64,000 nt of DNA from contig BPQB01000004.1 of NCBI GenBank assembly GCA_019973155.2, positions 806,001 to 870,000 of the forward strand, read 5' to 3'. A program made the position numbers and the translations under genes. The DNA is from Phanerochaete sordida. Lineage: Eukaryota; Basidiomycota; Agaricomycetes; Polyporales; Phanerochaetaceae. The notes below the pieces were generated by a model. It worked only from the letters and a program-made list of their open reading frames with translations, was not told the origin of the DNA and did not search any database. Positions within the stretch are counted from its first letter, which is position 1. The number at the start of each line of letters is the position of its first letter. Shown in pieces: positions 1 through 10,300 of the stretch.

Positions 1-743
1 GATGCTTTGGACGGAGATTTCACCCTTGTGCTGCTGCGGTGTAGGGACCCGAGGTTGCTGAAACGGGGGATAGGCAGAGCTCGCGGACGCGTCGGCACAT
101 CCAGCTTCGGGAGTGATGCTGGAGCTAGGGTGCAATGCAGGTACTTGGGAGTGGACAGGAGATCGCGGGCGCGATGACGCCTGAGCCGGGAGTGTCAAGG
201 CTCCAGCAAGCTCTGAGGATGAGCTCGCGACGGGTTGGAACAGTCGCGGATCGAGAGCTGCATCCCAGGGTGTGCCTGCGGAGTAAATGAACGACTGAGA
301 AGCTTGCTCGGGAGAGATCGTCTATAGGGCATGTTCACAACAGTGCATGCAATCGAAAGAATACATCATACCTCCTGCCCAGGCAGAACGTTGACAGACG
401 AAGTCGATGGCTCGGGATCTTGCGCGTCCTCGTCTCCTGGTATCCAGCCGTTCTGCTGCCCCAGCGCGGCCTTCTCCATCTTACGCTTTGCTCGCTTTGT
501 ACTTGCGTATATGCGGTGCCGCCCTCTGCACACATCGCACATCTTGTTCCCATAGTTGACCGGCAGAACCGACGTGCAGCCTCTCACAGAGCAATAACGC
601 GTCTGACCATTGTGCTGTTCTTGATCGTCGTCTTCATGTTCAGTCGTATGCCGGGTGCTGGTGCTCGCGACGGGCGGAGAGAAGGTAGAAGATGCATGTT
701 CTGGTTGAAAGGACAAGGCGGGGTCGCGGAAATACGAGCCCAT
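1..743 (-). CDS. Uncharacterised four-cysteine-motif protein, 3' end cut by window edge
   Basis: Function unknown. Exon 1 runs 743..372 from an ATG at 743-741 and exon 2 runs 294..1, still open at the edge. The intron 295-371 has donor GTATGA and acceptor TTCTCAG; the nearer acceptor at about 282 would shift the frame. Around residues 50-90 there is a motif C-x4-C-x12-C-x2-C (CSVRGC ... KMCDVC) followed directly by a very basic stretch (RGRHRIYASTKRAKRKMEK), which looks like a small metal-binding, possibly nucleic-acid-binding module. The rest is serine/proline/acidic low complexity, including PWDAALDPRLFQ after the intron. An in-frame TAG just upstream of the ATG supports this start, though a further 5' exon cannot be excluded. 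I recall similar Cys/basic blocks in unannotated Agaricomycete proteins, but name no family. Confidence 0.6.
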
Positions 744-1383
744 TATCGCGTTCTAGTCTCGGGCCAGTCGTCGCCAGCAGGATAGGAAGGTGGAGGTGAT
801 GGCGAGAAAGATACTGGGCGGAGTTGCAATTCTCGTTGTCTACCGTTTTGGGCAACAGACCGCCAGGTGAGCTAGTCGCTCCAGAATACCGACGGCTCTC
901 TGTCTCGCGATGCCCGGAATACAGGACTACATCTGCGGGCCGCAGCTCGTAAGCGAGGGTCTATGCCTATGTCCCAGCTTTACGGTCTCTCAGCGATTAT
1001 ACACCATACCTTCCTCCTGATCAGAGCTAGCCTGAGCTTCACCGAGGCCTAATATTGGGCGCTCAAATCCAGACACCCAGTCTGCTGCCCCAGCCTCCGG
1101 GTACGGACTGTCCATAGACGAACTTTAGCAGAGGTTGGCGAAGTGCGCAGGAGCGTAGCCCGGGCCCAGACAGCAAGTACCTCAGGTGTTTTACACTGGA
1201 CCATTTGAACTTCGCGCTTTCGTATCACCCTGTAGGCCGCCCTCCAAACTTAATATACAATTGCTTTGAGATCTATGTACATACGGGTATTAATGTTCCT
1301 GGTATTCTGAACGATCATGTCAGTAAGAATGAGCGATAGCAAGCACGCGTGAACACAGGCAAACGGAGAACCAAGCTCAAATC
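744..1383. other. Intergenic, no gene seen
   Basis: About 640 bp between two genes transcribed leftward. It should hold the 3' UTR of the NFKBIL1-like gene and the promoter of the four-cysteine gene. No credible reading frame or RNA gene was seen on either strand. Confidence 0.5.
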
Positions 1384-2139
1384 CTACGCCTGCTTGCCTG
1401 CGTCCTGCAGCTGCTTCAGAGACCTGAACACAGCGTTGATCCCCTCCTGCACCCCTTCGCGTTCTTCTTCTTGCACTCGCGAGACGAGAGTAGACGTCTT
1501 ATCGGGATGCCAGCGCAGAAGCGAGGAGCGTATACGCTCCTTGCGTGACCCGGCAAATCCCCGAACTTTGAAGGTGGCCAGCAGAAACTCGGAGACTGCT
1601 TCATGAGTGAGGTCTTCATACGTCGTCGGGGGGATGGTGGACGGCCAAGGAATGTCTGCCCACGTAACGGGCTCTCTTGACGCGTTCAAGGCTTTCCAAC
1701 GCGTCTCGTACGCGTTCCATTGGTCCATGATCCTCTTCTCCTCATCCTGCAACCGAATCTCCTCCTGCATCCATTTCGTCCGACCTTTATCCCTCCTCCC
1801 ACGCGCGTCACGTAGCACACCTCCTGAGCGGACCCAGGCCATCTCGGAGAGGTATGCTTCGTGACGTTCTTGTTGTTGCCGCCGCTTGTGCTTCTCTTCT
1901 AGCTGCGCGCGTCGTTGTTGTTCCTTGAGCTTCGTGTGAGCGTCTTCTGCATTGTGACGCGTGTTTTCTGCAGAAGATGAGGCCTGCGAAGACTGGTCGA
2001 CGTTGTCGGCTGAGGATGAAGACAAAGGCAAGCGGGCTCGTTCCGCCTGCGGAGGAAAGGCAAAATAGCCAGGAGAATAGTTCACTGATACGGAGGTAGT
2101 TAGTACGCGTCGCCTGTAGCAGCATACTGGATACGCACT
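1384..2139 (-). CDS. NF-kappa-B inhibitor-like 1 (NFKBIL1)-type protein
   Basis: Homologue of the NFKBIL1/IkB-like family by its C-terminal half: an arginine/glutamine-rich coiled region (KEQQRRAQLEEKHKRRQQQE), then WNAYETRW, DIPWPSTIP, VSEFLLATF and a final IRSSLLRWHPDKTS block, the conserved core of that family; WHPDK resembles a J-domain fragment. In animals NFKBIL1 is a nuclear protein linked to splicing; a role here is inferred only. No ankyrin repeats are present. The long open frame upstream has no ATG. An intron 2138-2085 with donor GTGCGT, a perfect TACTAAC branch site and acceptor TATCAG joins A(2139) to TG(2084-2083), creating ATG. The spliced frame is 702 nt (233 aa). The split start is the uncertain part; the C-terminal identification is firm. 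Confidence 0.7.
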   Translation of the reverse strand, partial: SAYPVCCYRRRVLTTSVSVNYSPGYFAFPPQAERARLPLSSSSADNVDQSSQASSSAENTRHNAEDAHTKLKEQQRRAQLEEKHKRRQQQERHEAYLSEMAWVRSGGVLRDARGRRDKGRTKWMQEEIRLQDEEKRIMDQWNAYETRWKALNASREPVTWADIPWPSTIPPTTYEDLTHEAVSEFLLATFKVRGFAGSRKERIRSSLLRWHPDKTSTLVSRVQEEEREGVQEGINAVFRSLKQLQDAGKQA

Positions 2140-2415
2140 ATTTGACGTAAGTCTAGGGTGTAGTGGTTGGCGAATACGCGGAGGACAAGAGCATGAGAGG
2201 ACAAACTTCGCAGCAGACAGGGATCCACGCCTGACCCTAACCCTGTCCGTAACTCTTACGTCAGCGATTAGGCGCGCACGTATGTCGGCAGAGTCGGCCC
2301 GTCCTTGCGTGGCTTGTCCTTGACGTCTACGCTCACGACTGCAGCGAGTTGTTATCCATCCGCCCGACCATCGAAGAGTCCAGGGATAGATGCCCACTCA
2401 ACATCACATAGCAAA
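2140..2415. promoter_or_regulatory. Shared divergent promoter region
   Basis: About 275 bp separates the divergent NFKBIL1-like and F-box starts, so both promoters must lie here, overlapping the 5' leader of the NFKBIL1-like transcript. No defined element was recognised. Confidence 0.4.
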
Positions 2416-4134
2416 ATGGATCGCTTCGCATTGCTTCCCGTTGACTTACTGCCAGATATTATGGAGGAAATAATTCGCCCAAACCACTTGGTGAATGTTT
2501 GCTTAGTGAATCGCACCTTTCACGCCTTTGGCACCCGGATACTGTATCGCAAAGTCTTCATCTATTCCTGGCATAAAGAGGCGAAGGTCAAGGTACGAAT
2601 CTATTGCTTCTCATTCGCATCATTAGCTAGATATTGTGCGCAGGTTCGTAAGCTGCTCCATACCCTTGCGAATTGTCCGCACTTGGCCAAGCATGTCAAC
2701 CAGCTTAGTACGTACTTTCTCCATGTTTACAACATTTCAGTTACCGACCTCAGCTTGCTGTAGCGTTGCGAGATTTCCCGCGAGTTATGATCGCTTCCAC
2801 CGAGCGGGAGCAGCTCATGACGCTATCGCTCCAAGCAATTCGCAACTGCATGAACCTGCGCTCTTGCACATTGACGAGGGATGGTTCGCTTTCAAACGAT
2901 ATCATTCTATCTCTACAGCAATCTCCGAACTTGTCTGAACTCGAGATCAATGGTCGCAACTTCTTTTACTTCAAGCCAGGACTCCTCCCAGACTTCACAC
3001 ACCTTCGCAAGATCTCGCTCGTCATGCCCAGCCCCGAAGTTTTGAACGTTCTACCTATCTGGGTGCGGAATACCGCGCCGACCCTGCGGCATCTAACACT
3101 ACTCTGCCAAGTGAGCGTTCTCAGACACGCTTGTATCCGTGCTAATTTCTTCCCAGTCCTCAAACGCCGTTACAGACGAACTCCTGGAGGCCCTGTCGGA
3201 GCACATGCGCAACCTGGAATATCTGTATCTCGTTGGCTGCCCGAAGGTCACCCACGCGGGAGTCTGGGCTGTTATTTCAGGCACGGAGGCCGGCTTGAAA
3301 GGTCTTGGACTTGAGGGCGTCTCGCCATCCTTCGTCAGTCCCCTTTTCTGTTCCCTACCGCCCTGCTCACATTATATCAGGACGTGTTCCGCCTGAGCGA
3401 GCTCTGCAACACATCTCACGCGCTCCGTCACCTCAAGTCCGTCACGCTGACCGTTGAGGCGCGTCCGGCTCAGCGCTCATGGACACGCGACGTCGTCGGC
3501 CTACTCGCTGGGTCGCCCCTCGAGCATTTCCACGTGTCTTCGCTCGGCGGGGCCATCGACCTGGGAGGACTCAGCGACCAATTTTGCACCGACATCGTCG
3601 CACAGCATGGCGAACGCCTTCGCAGGTTCTCCGTGCATCGCTTGCGCATGAGCCTCGGCGCCGTCAGGACGATATGCGAGAGATGCCCTAATCTCGAGCA
3701 ACTGTTCGTGGTCCTAGAGCACGCGGATATTGTAGGCTTTCTTATCGAGTATTGGTTGTTCTGAAGACTGACTGCGTCCTGCAGACTCAACTTGGACCCT
3801 GTCTGTCAGTCGCAAAGTCGCTGCGTGCAGTCCATGTAAACCGCCCCATTGGCCCCGACTCTGACGTCGAGAGCGCACCTGTCGTACCCCGAGATCTTGT
3901 GCTATCCATCGTGAAGCAGAGCAGCCTCCCGCTATTAAGGCAAATCGGTTTCAACACGAGGGTTAATCAGGTTCGGCAGAAACCTATCGGCTTACAGGCA
4001 AACACTGACACTACATCTAGGTGCTGCGAGTACCTGTCGTGAAGGATAATGGGGAGGTCGACTTAGACTTAGAGCTAGGGCCGTATGAAAGCCCAGAGAT
4101 CCCGGAGCAGTTTCTGGTGGTTAGAACGTCATAA
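2416..4134 (+). CDS. F-box protein with LRR-like C-terminal region
   Basis: Probable substrate adaptor of an SCF ubiquitin ligase. The N-terminus has an F-box-like segment (residues about 5-45: LLPVDLLPDIMEEI ... CLVNRTFHAFGTRILY). It is followed by leucine-rich stretches such as LSELEINGRNFFYF, MRNLEYLYLVGCPKVT and LRHLKSVTLTV that resemble irregular LRRs. Start ATG 2416, stop TAA 4132-4134. Introns inferred: 2593-2643, 2708-2763, 3111-3156, 3334-3380, 3732-3784 and 3971-4020 (donor GTTCGG is weak for the last). The F-box ends about where the first intron starts. Such proteins are highly expanded in Agaricomycetes, and the target cannot be guessed. Confidence 0.85.
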
Positions 4135-4304
4135 CGATGATCAATCTACGACCTACGTAGCGTAAGAGCACTACACCGGCAGATCATATAGTTCCACAGG
4201 CATGCAGAAAGTGGTATATTCCAACATGAAACAATATCGATCAGCGAAAGCAGTACTAGTAGAGCATGCAAGCGACTCGGTGCGACAGCAACTTCCATCA
4301 GACT
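4135..4304. other. Convergent 3' intergenic
   Basis: 170 bp between the stops of the F-box gene (+) and the MOB4-like gene (-). It holds overlapping 3' UTRs only. Confidence 0.5.
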
Positions 4305-6103
4305 CTACGCTTCTACCTCTGCTTCCGGCTTCGTTTCTATCTCCGTATCTGCCTCTTCCCCAGTCGCGGTTTCAGGCTTCTCCTCCTCTTCAGCAGCAGC
4401 AGGCTCGGGATGTACCTCCTCGTGAGAAGTCTCCTTCGCGGTCTCCGTGACGTCGGACTTCTCCTCTTCATCCGCCTCGTCTGTCTCCTCAGCTGGCTCG
4501 GTCGCAATGTCGGCTTCATGCTCTTCATGAGCAGCAGGCTCGGAGACCTGCTCAGACTCCACGTGAGTCTGAGACTCGCCGCCCTCCGTCACGTCGACTT
4601 CTTCTTCGGTGTGCTCCACTGCAGGCTCCTCCTTGGGCTCCTCTGCTTCGGCGACAGGAGCGTGCTCTTCCTCTGCGGGCGACTCGGAGGGTGCGGGTTC
4701 AGCAGGCGCAGGTTCAGAGGGTTCGGGGTGCGTCTCCTCTGCTGAAGGCTCGCTAGCCTTCGTAACATGAGTTTCCTCCGCCTCCTCCGCCTCTGGCTGC
4801 TCTGGTGGCTCCTCATGAGGCGCCTCTGCGATAGGGATTTCAATCGGAGCGGCCAGCGGTTCCTCGGTGGATAGTATGCGCTCCTGCGCGATGGCACTAT
4901 CGAGCTCAACGTCCGAGAACCCCTGTCCCCTCGCGAGCTCCTCTGCGACGTTGACGGCCTCGCTGTGGACCATCGTGTCCGTGCGGCTGCGTCCTTTGCG
5001 CGGGCTTGGGTTCCGCGCGTCGCCAGCGGGGCCTGGTGGGGAGACGCCCCGCTCCCTAGTGAGGATGCCGGACGGCTGAAGCCACTGGCGCTCCTGATTC
5101 GAGATGCGGCGCGCGGTGTTCATGTAGTCTTCGCGACTGATGTCGGGGACGTCTGATGGGCCTTCGTCCTCAGGGCTGCCCTCCTCGCCTTCGCCCTCGT
5201 CCTGTTCGCTCCGTGGCTGTGTATGGATGCTCATGCGCGGTGGAATCACGAGGAACTCGGTGGGCACAAGCCCGAACTTGGAGGTAAGGGCGAGGAAGCG
5301 TGCATATAGCGAGGACTCGGCTTCTGCCTGTTCAAACGCTTCGCGATGGTGGTAATAGGCGTGAGCGAAAATACGTCCTAGCCGGCGAGCCAGGGATGAG
5401 AAGTGACGCGTTGATGCCGGAGGTATGGACAGACTGGATCACAGTGTAAGATTCGCGTTGCATTGACTGAAAGATATGGGCTTGTACGAACCGAGATGGG
5501 AACGCGCGTGGCGAGTTGAGCAAAGCCGTAGCGCTGTCAAGTGTGTGCAGGATGTAGTCTATTGCGCAGCATTGCTGTAGGAATCATTGAGGAGTTTGTA
5601 TATTGAGGCTAAGAATTCGACAGACCTCCATGGCACCTTCGTTCCCGTGCGCGACACACAGATACAGCCACTCGCCAGCCTTCATCTCTGGACACGTTTG
5701 CCGAGTGCACTCCTGCTGTAGAGTGGTAATGAGAGGGTGCGATAAGTCCTGCGCGAGTCGTCTGAAGACCCAGAACGCGTTCAGCTGCCAGGCAAGCTGC
5801 ACAAGACGCCAACACGCACCGCAGTTGCTCATACACCCAGCACGACTCATCCACCGTAACCTCCCCCTTGCCTTCCTTGTCAGCGGGGCTCTCAGAGCCG
5901 TCGCTTGAGTCCCGGTCGTGCGAGATGCTCTTCCCAGGAAGCGACACGATTGTGTCAACATCGTGCACGTTCAGGCGGATCAACAGCGAAATGTATTCTT
6001 GCAGCTGGAATGCGCTGTCAAGCGACGTGAGAGGCGGAAGCTCCTGTACGGGGTAGAACGAGGAGATACGCGCGCCCTTTACAGGTCTTTGTATCGCAAC
6101 CAT
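4305..6103 (-). CDS. MOB4/phocein-like protein with long acidic tail
   Basis: MOB-family protein closest to phocein (MOB4), a STRIPAK-complex subunit. Exons 6103-5820, 5761-5626, 5574-5492 and 5433-4305 sum to 1632 nt (543 aa). The MOB fold covers about residues 1-245: SLDSAFQLQEYISLLIR, WVYEQLRRLAQDLS, QECTRQTCPEM with the zinc-ligand pair C-x4-C, EWLYLCVAHG, CCAIDYILHTLDSA, FPSR, and RIFAHAYYHHREAF with the histidine ligands. Animal phocein ends after about 225 residues. Here about 290 more follow, first S/P/R-rich, then almost pure Glu/Ala/Pro/Thr, which are probably disordered. The insert KSISHDRDSSDGSESPADKE (residues about 62-81) is also absent from animal phocein as I know it. In filamentous fungi the MOB4 STRIPAK homologue controls fusion and fruiting. 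Confidence 0.9.
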
Positions 6104-6286
6104 GGCTAGGGTTTTGGGAGGTGGTGGAGGTGAGGATGTCGGTTGACCGCGTCCGCTTGGCGTTTCCGGAGGGGAGTGGTCGGGGTCTGACGTCTATCAC
6201 TGGTACACGGTGTTTGGCACCGGTGCTTCAGCATATTGGGGTCCCCGCAGCTTTCCACTCAGCCTCTTCCTACTCGAATTTGCGCG
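6104..6286. promoter_or_regulatory. Short divergent promoter, MOB4-like / cyclophilin-like
   Basis: Only 183 bp lie between the two start codons, so promoters for both genes must overlap here. No specific element was identified. Confidence 0.4.
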
Positions 6287-7106
6287 ATGGATTCGAGAGC
6301 TTGGCTAGATATATACATCGGCGACCGCGACGCGTACGACAAAGACAAAGCCGCGTATGACGCGACCAGAAGTCTACTGCAGAAGAATTACATCATCTAC
6401 GGGCTTCCGTCTACTCTTGAAGAGATCTCCGAAGAGCAGCAGGAGATCCTGAAGGAGCTCGATGTACATTGCATCCACCCATACACTTGGCAACGTCGAA
6501 CTCTTACGCAAGCCTCTGCAGAGTTCTTTAGATATGTGCTTTACTCCCCCACCTCCGCTATGTGCGGGAAGACTGGTATTCAAGCTGGATGCTGCCCATG
6601 GACTGTCGAAGACTAGAGCGAATTTCTTAGCACTTTGTACTGGGGAGAAGGGCATGTGCAAAAATGCTCCTAACAAGAAGCTCCACTATGTGGACTGTCC
6701 GATCCACAGGATAGTGCAAGGATTCGTTGCGCAGGGCGGAGATATCACGAGAGGAGACGGATCTGGTGGCGAGGTATGTTCTTGCTCTTTCGCTGCTGCC
6801 ATCGGACTGACTTGTCTTAAGTCGATCTACGGCGGTAAATTCAACGATGAAAAGGACGGCTTGAAACGCAAGAGTCAGCGTGGATCTCTCGCCATGGCCA
6901 ACTCTGGGAAGAACGCCAACTCTTCCCAATTCTTCATCGTCCTCACGAATGACGAAGCCAAGCTGGGTAAAATAAACGGAAAGTACGTCGTCTTTGGTGC
7001 GGTCGAGTCCGGCTGGGAGGTGCTGGATAGACTGGATGAAGTCGGCGGAGGAGCGGACGGCAAGAGCTCGAAGCCAGTGTGGATCGCTGATTGTGGCGTA
7101 TGTTAG
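6287..7106 (+). CDS. Cyclophilin-type peptidyl-prolyl isomerase-like protein
   Basis: 237-aa cyclophilin-fold protein. Exons 6287-6463, 6522-6773 and 6822-7106 sum to 714 nt. Residues about 1-65 are an N-terminal extension (RAWLDIYIGDRDAYDK ...), rather like PPIL6-type cyclophilins. The isomerase domain follows: NFLALCTGEKG, IHRIVQGFVAQGGDITRGDG with the catalytic Arg of the HR pair kept, MANSGKNANSSQFFIV, GKYVVFGAVESG and a final DCG. The tryptophan of the usual W-L-D-G-K motif, which contacts cyclosporin A, is missing (the segment reads LGKINGKYVVFG), so low drug affinity is inferred. The first acceptor could instead be at 6512, which would add PLQ. Confidence 0.88.
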
Positions 7107-7376
7107 AGTGAGTACAACTCACGTTCCCATAACCATTGCCTGACAGCCCTGCTATCTAGTCTACACGCACTCAGAATAGACGATGCTTGGCAAATTCCCG
7201 GCCCTCGCCATGATCATGTGCGCTCAGCCTGATAAGCAGGCCGTGTGACCCTGGATATGCATCGTTCGCCTGAGAACCAGCAGTGTTCTTAACGGAGCCA
7301 CCTCGCTCTCAGCTCGATGGCTCGATCCTGTTTATCCTCTCCCTCATTATCGTCAGGCTCAGACACAACTACGACA
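7107..7376. other. Intergenic, promoter of HyuA-DUF917 gene
   Basis: 270 bp between two rightward genes. No ORF; it presumably holds the cyclophilin-like 3' UTR and the downstream promoter. Confidence 0.4.
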
Positions 7377-10300
7377 ATGCTCCGGATTGGTGTTGACGTG
7401 GGAGGTAAGTGGCCGTGCCTTTGTCGGAAGACGTCTGACACACCATGAACGACACCTCGTCTGTAGGCACAAATACCGATGGCGTGTTGATCGATATCAC
7501 CCGTGTGTCTGAGCCCAATCGTGGTGTATTGGCGCACTTCAAGGCCCTCACTACTCTCAATGTATCGGACGGCATCGAAGCAGCGGTCCGTGAGCTCTTG
7601 ACGTCAGCAGATGTGTCTCCCTCTGCAGTGTCCTGCGTCAGCATTGGTACAACAGCGTTCATCAACGCTGTCCTGGAGCAAGATGCACGCAGGCTGTCCA
7701 AAGTCGCTATCATACGCATTTGCGGTCCGTACACGCGACAGTGTCCACCCTTCATCGACTTCCCTCCTCAGCTGAGACGCATCATGGACGGACACGTTGG
7801 GTATATAGACGGTGGTCTTGAGAGTATGTATCTGCATTGGTCCATTGGGATTTACTCACCACCGCGCAGTCGACGGCCGTGAGATCGTTCCCATGAAGGA
7901 AGCTCAAATCGTCGAGCAGTGCGAAATAATCAAGGCTAAGGGCCTGGAGAACGTCGGAGCTTTTCTGGGGAATATCATTGCTTGCCCTGCTGACGATGCT
8001 GTGGCATAGATCGTATTATCAGGCGTCTTCTCGCCGCTGGACAATGAGGGTGTTCAAGAAGCTGCTGCAGCAAAAATCATCCGTCGTGAGCTGGGTCCTG
8101 GTATTAACGTGGTGTGCTCCAGGGAAGGCAAGTTACTGGCTTCTGTATTATTCCCTGGTTTGTCCCTGACAGTCGCAACAGTTGGCCAAGTCAGCTTGCT
8201 TGAGAGGGAGAACGCGTCCATTCTCAACGCCTCGATCCTCACCTTTGCCCAGAGGACCATCCGCCATTTCAAGAAAGCTATCCGAGCTCTCAACCTCAGC
8301 TGCCCACTCTTCCTCACGCAGAATGACGGCACACTCACTTCCGCTGCGCAAGCCTCCAGACTACCTATCCGTACCTTTGCCTCTGGCCCGACCAACTCGA
8401 TGCGCGGCGCGGCGTTCCTTGCCCGTATGGACAGCTCCGAAGCTTCTGCGCTCCAGGGCAAGTCTACCATAGTCGTCGACATCGGCGGCACGACGACGGA
8501 CGTCGGCGTCTTGTTGCCCTCCGGCTTTCCGCGCCAGGCAGCTGCGTTCATTGAGATCGGCGGTGTCCGCACGAACTTCTCTATGGCTGACGTACAGTCC
8601 ATCGGACTCGGCGGAGGCTCTCGCGTCAATGTACAGACGGCTGAGGCAGGCAGCGGAGTCACCGTCGGCCCAGACTCCGTCGGACACAACCTGACGCGGG
8701 ACGCGAAGGTTTTCGGTGGTGAGGTACTTACGGCGACTGACGTCGTCGTCGCTGACGGGACCGTGAACATTGGTGAGAAGGCGCGGGTCGCAGACGTCGC
8801 TCCGAATGTCGTCCACGAGTCGAAGGAAGCGATCAAGAGGGTGCTCGAGCGCATCGTCGACAAGTGGGTACTACGGCGTTTAATGGGACCTTATGCTAAG
8901 CTGGATTCTAGAATGAAAACTTCGCCGGAAGATGTGACGCTGCTTCTCGTCGGTGGTGGAAGTATCATCGCACCCGACAGGCTCGAGGGTGTATCGCAAA
9001 TCATCCGCCCACCCTTCTTCAGTGTTGCGAATGCGGCTGGCGCAGCTATGGCGAAAGGTCCGCTTTTTCGACGAGCCTTCGCCAATTTACTTACACTGGT
9101 ACCGTAGTTGCTGGAGAGATTGACACAATTGAGATCTTGCAAGGCCGGAACATCGACGATGTCATAGAAGCAATGAAAGTTCAGGCGATAGAGAAGGCAA
9201 TTCGCCTTGGTGCGAGCCCTGGTAAGACTGCGAGGTTTGCATGCCGATAATTTTGCTAAATATGGCCATTAGATACAACAAAGATCGTTGAGGTTGCCAA
9301 CCTACCAGTCCAGGTCAGTACAGGAGTCTCAGGTGGGTTATGAATTGCTCGCTGAGCCTACCTCCAGTATGTCACGAACCAGGCGACTAGAATCATCGTC
9401 AAGGCTGCCGGGGAGCTGTCCTCCCAAGCTCCTCAGGGCGCCGCAGACGACGACGGCTTGGACGAGGCACCGACCGATGACATGTCTGAGCCCGACAAAC
9501 AAGCCCTGCAGTCGGAGGCGGAGTCGACGATTACGATCGACTTCGAGGCCTATGTCCCTCGAATCAACGAAAAGCGCGAGTGGCTGCTGACTGAGTTGGA
9601 CCTCGGTACATATATGTTGCCAGCAATATTGAGTAGCATCTGAGTGCCGTTGTAGAGTGGATAGCCGAGGGATGTGGCGTTTTAGGGACAGGAGGTGGTG
9701 GCTCACCATACCCGCCCTTCCTTGTCGCTCGCCAGATGTTGCGCGAAGGGAAGATAATCAAGGTTTGCATTGCTTCCACCTTTGCCCCTCTTGTATCTCA
9801 AACCTAGCTCCTGCAAGATCGTAGATCCCGAGGATGTTCGAGATGATGCCGTGTTCCTACGATGCACATTCATGGTATGTTTGAGCATCATGATCGCCAC
9901 TGTGTATCTCTAAAATTCGAACAGGGTTCACCCAGTGTCTCTGTAAGCCGTTTATGCATTCTAGTGAATCAACCCGTGCTTATATCTGTCGTCGTCTCAG
10001 ATTGAACGCCTTCAAGGAGGAACGGAGATCGTAGCATCAGCTCGTGCTCTGATGAAGTACACAGGCATGACCGACTGCGACGGTGCAATATCTGACGAAA
10101 TTGGTGGAGGCAACGGCGTACAGCCTATGATCATTGCCGGCGACATGGGCAAGCCCGTGCTGGATGCTGACCTCATGGGAAGGGCATATCCAAACGTGAG
10201 CTGTCCCTCTCTCTTCGTCTTCACTGTTCCTCCTGATTCACGACCCTCTAGATGTACCAAACGTAAGCCGAATGCGCTCTCTGACCGAGGGCGATCATTC

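Noticed and set aside
8054..8863. 269-codon minus-strand frame
   Set aside because: Antisense to the HyuA domain exons, which match a known family.
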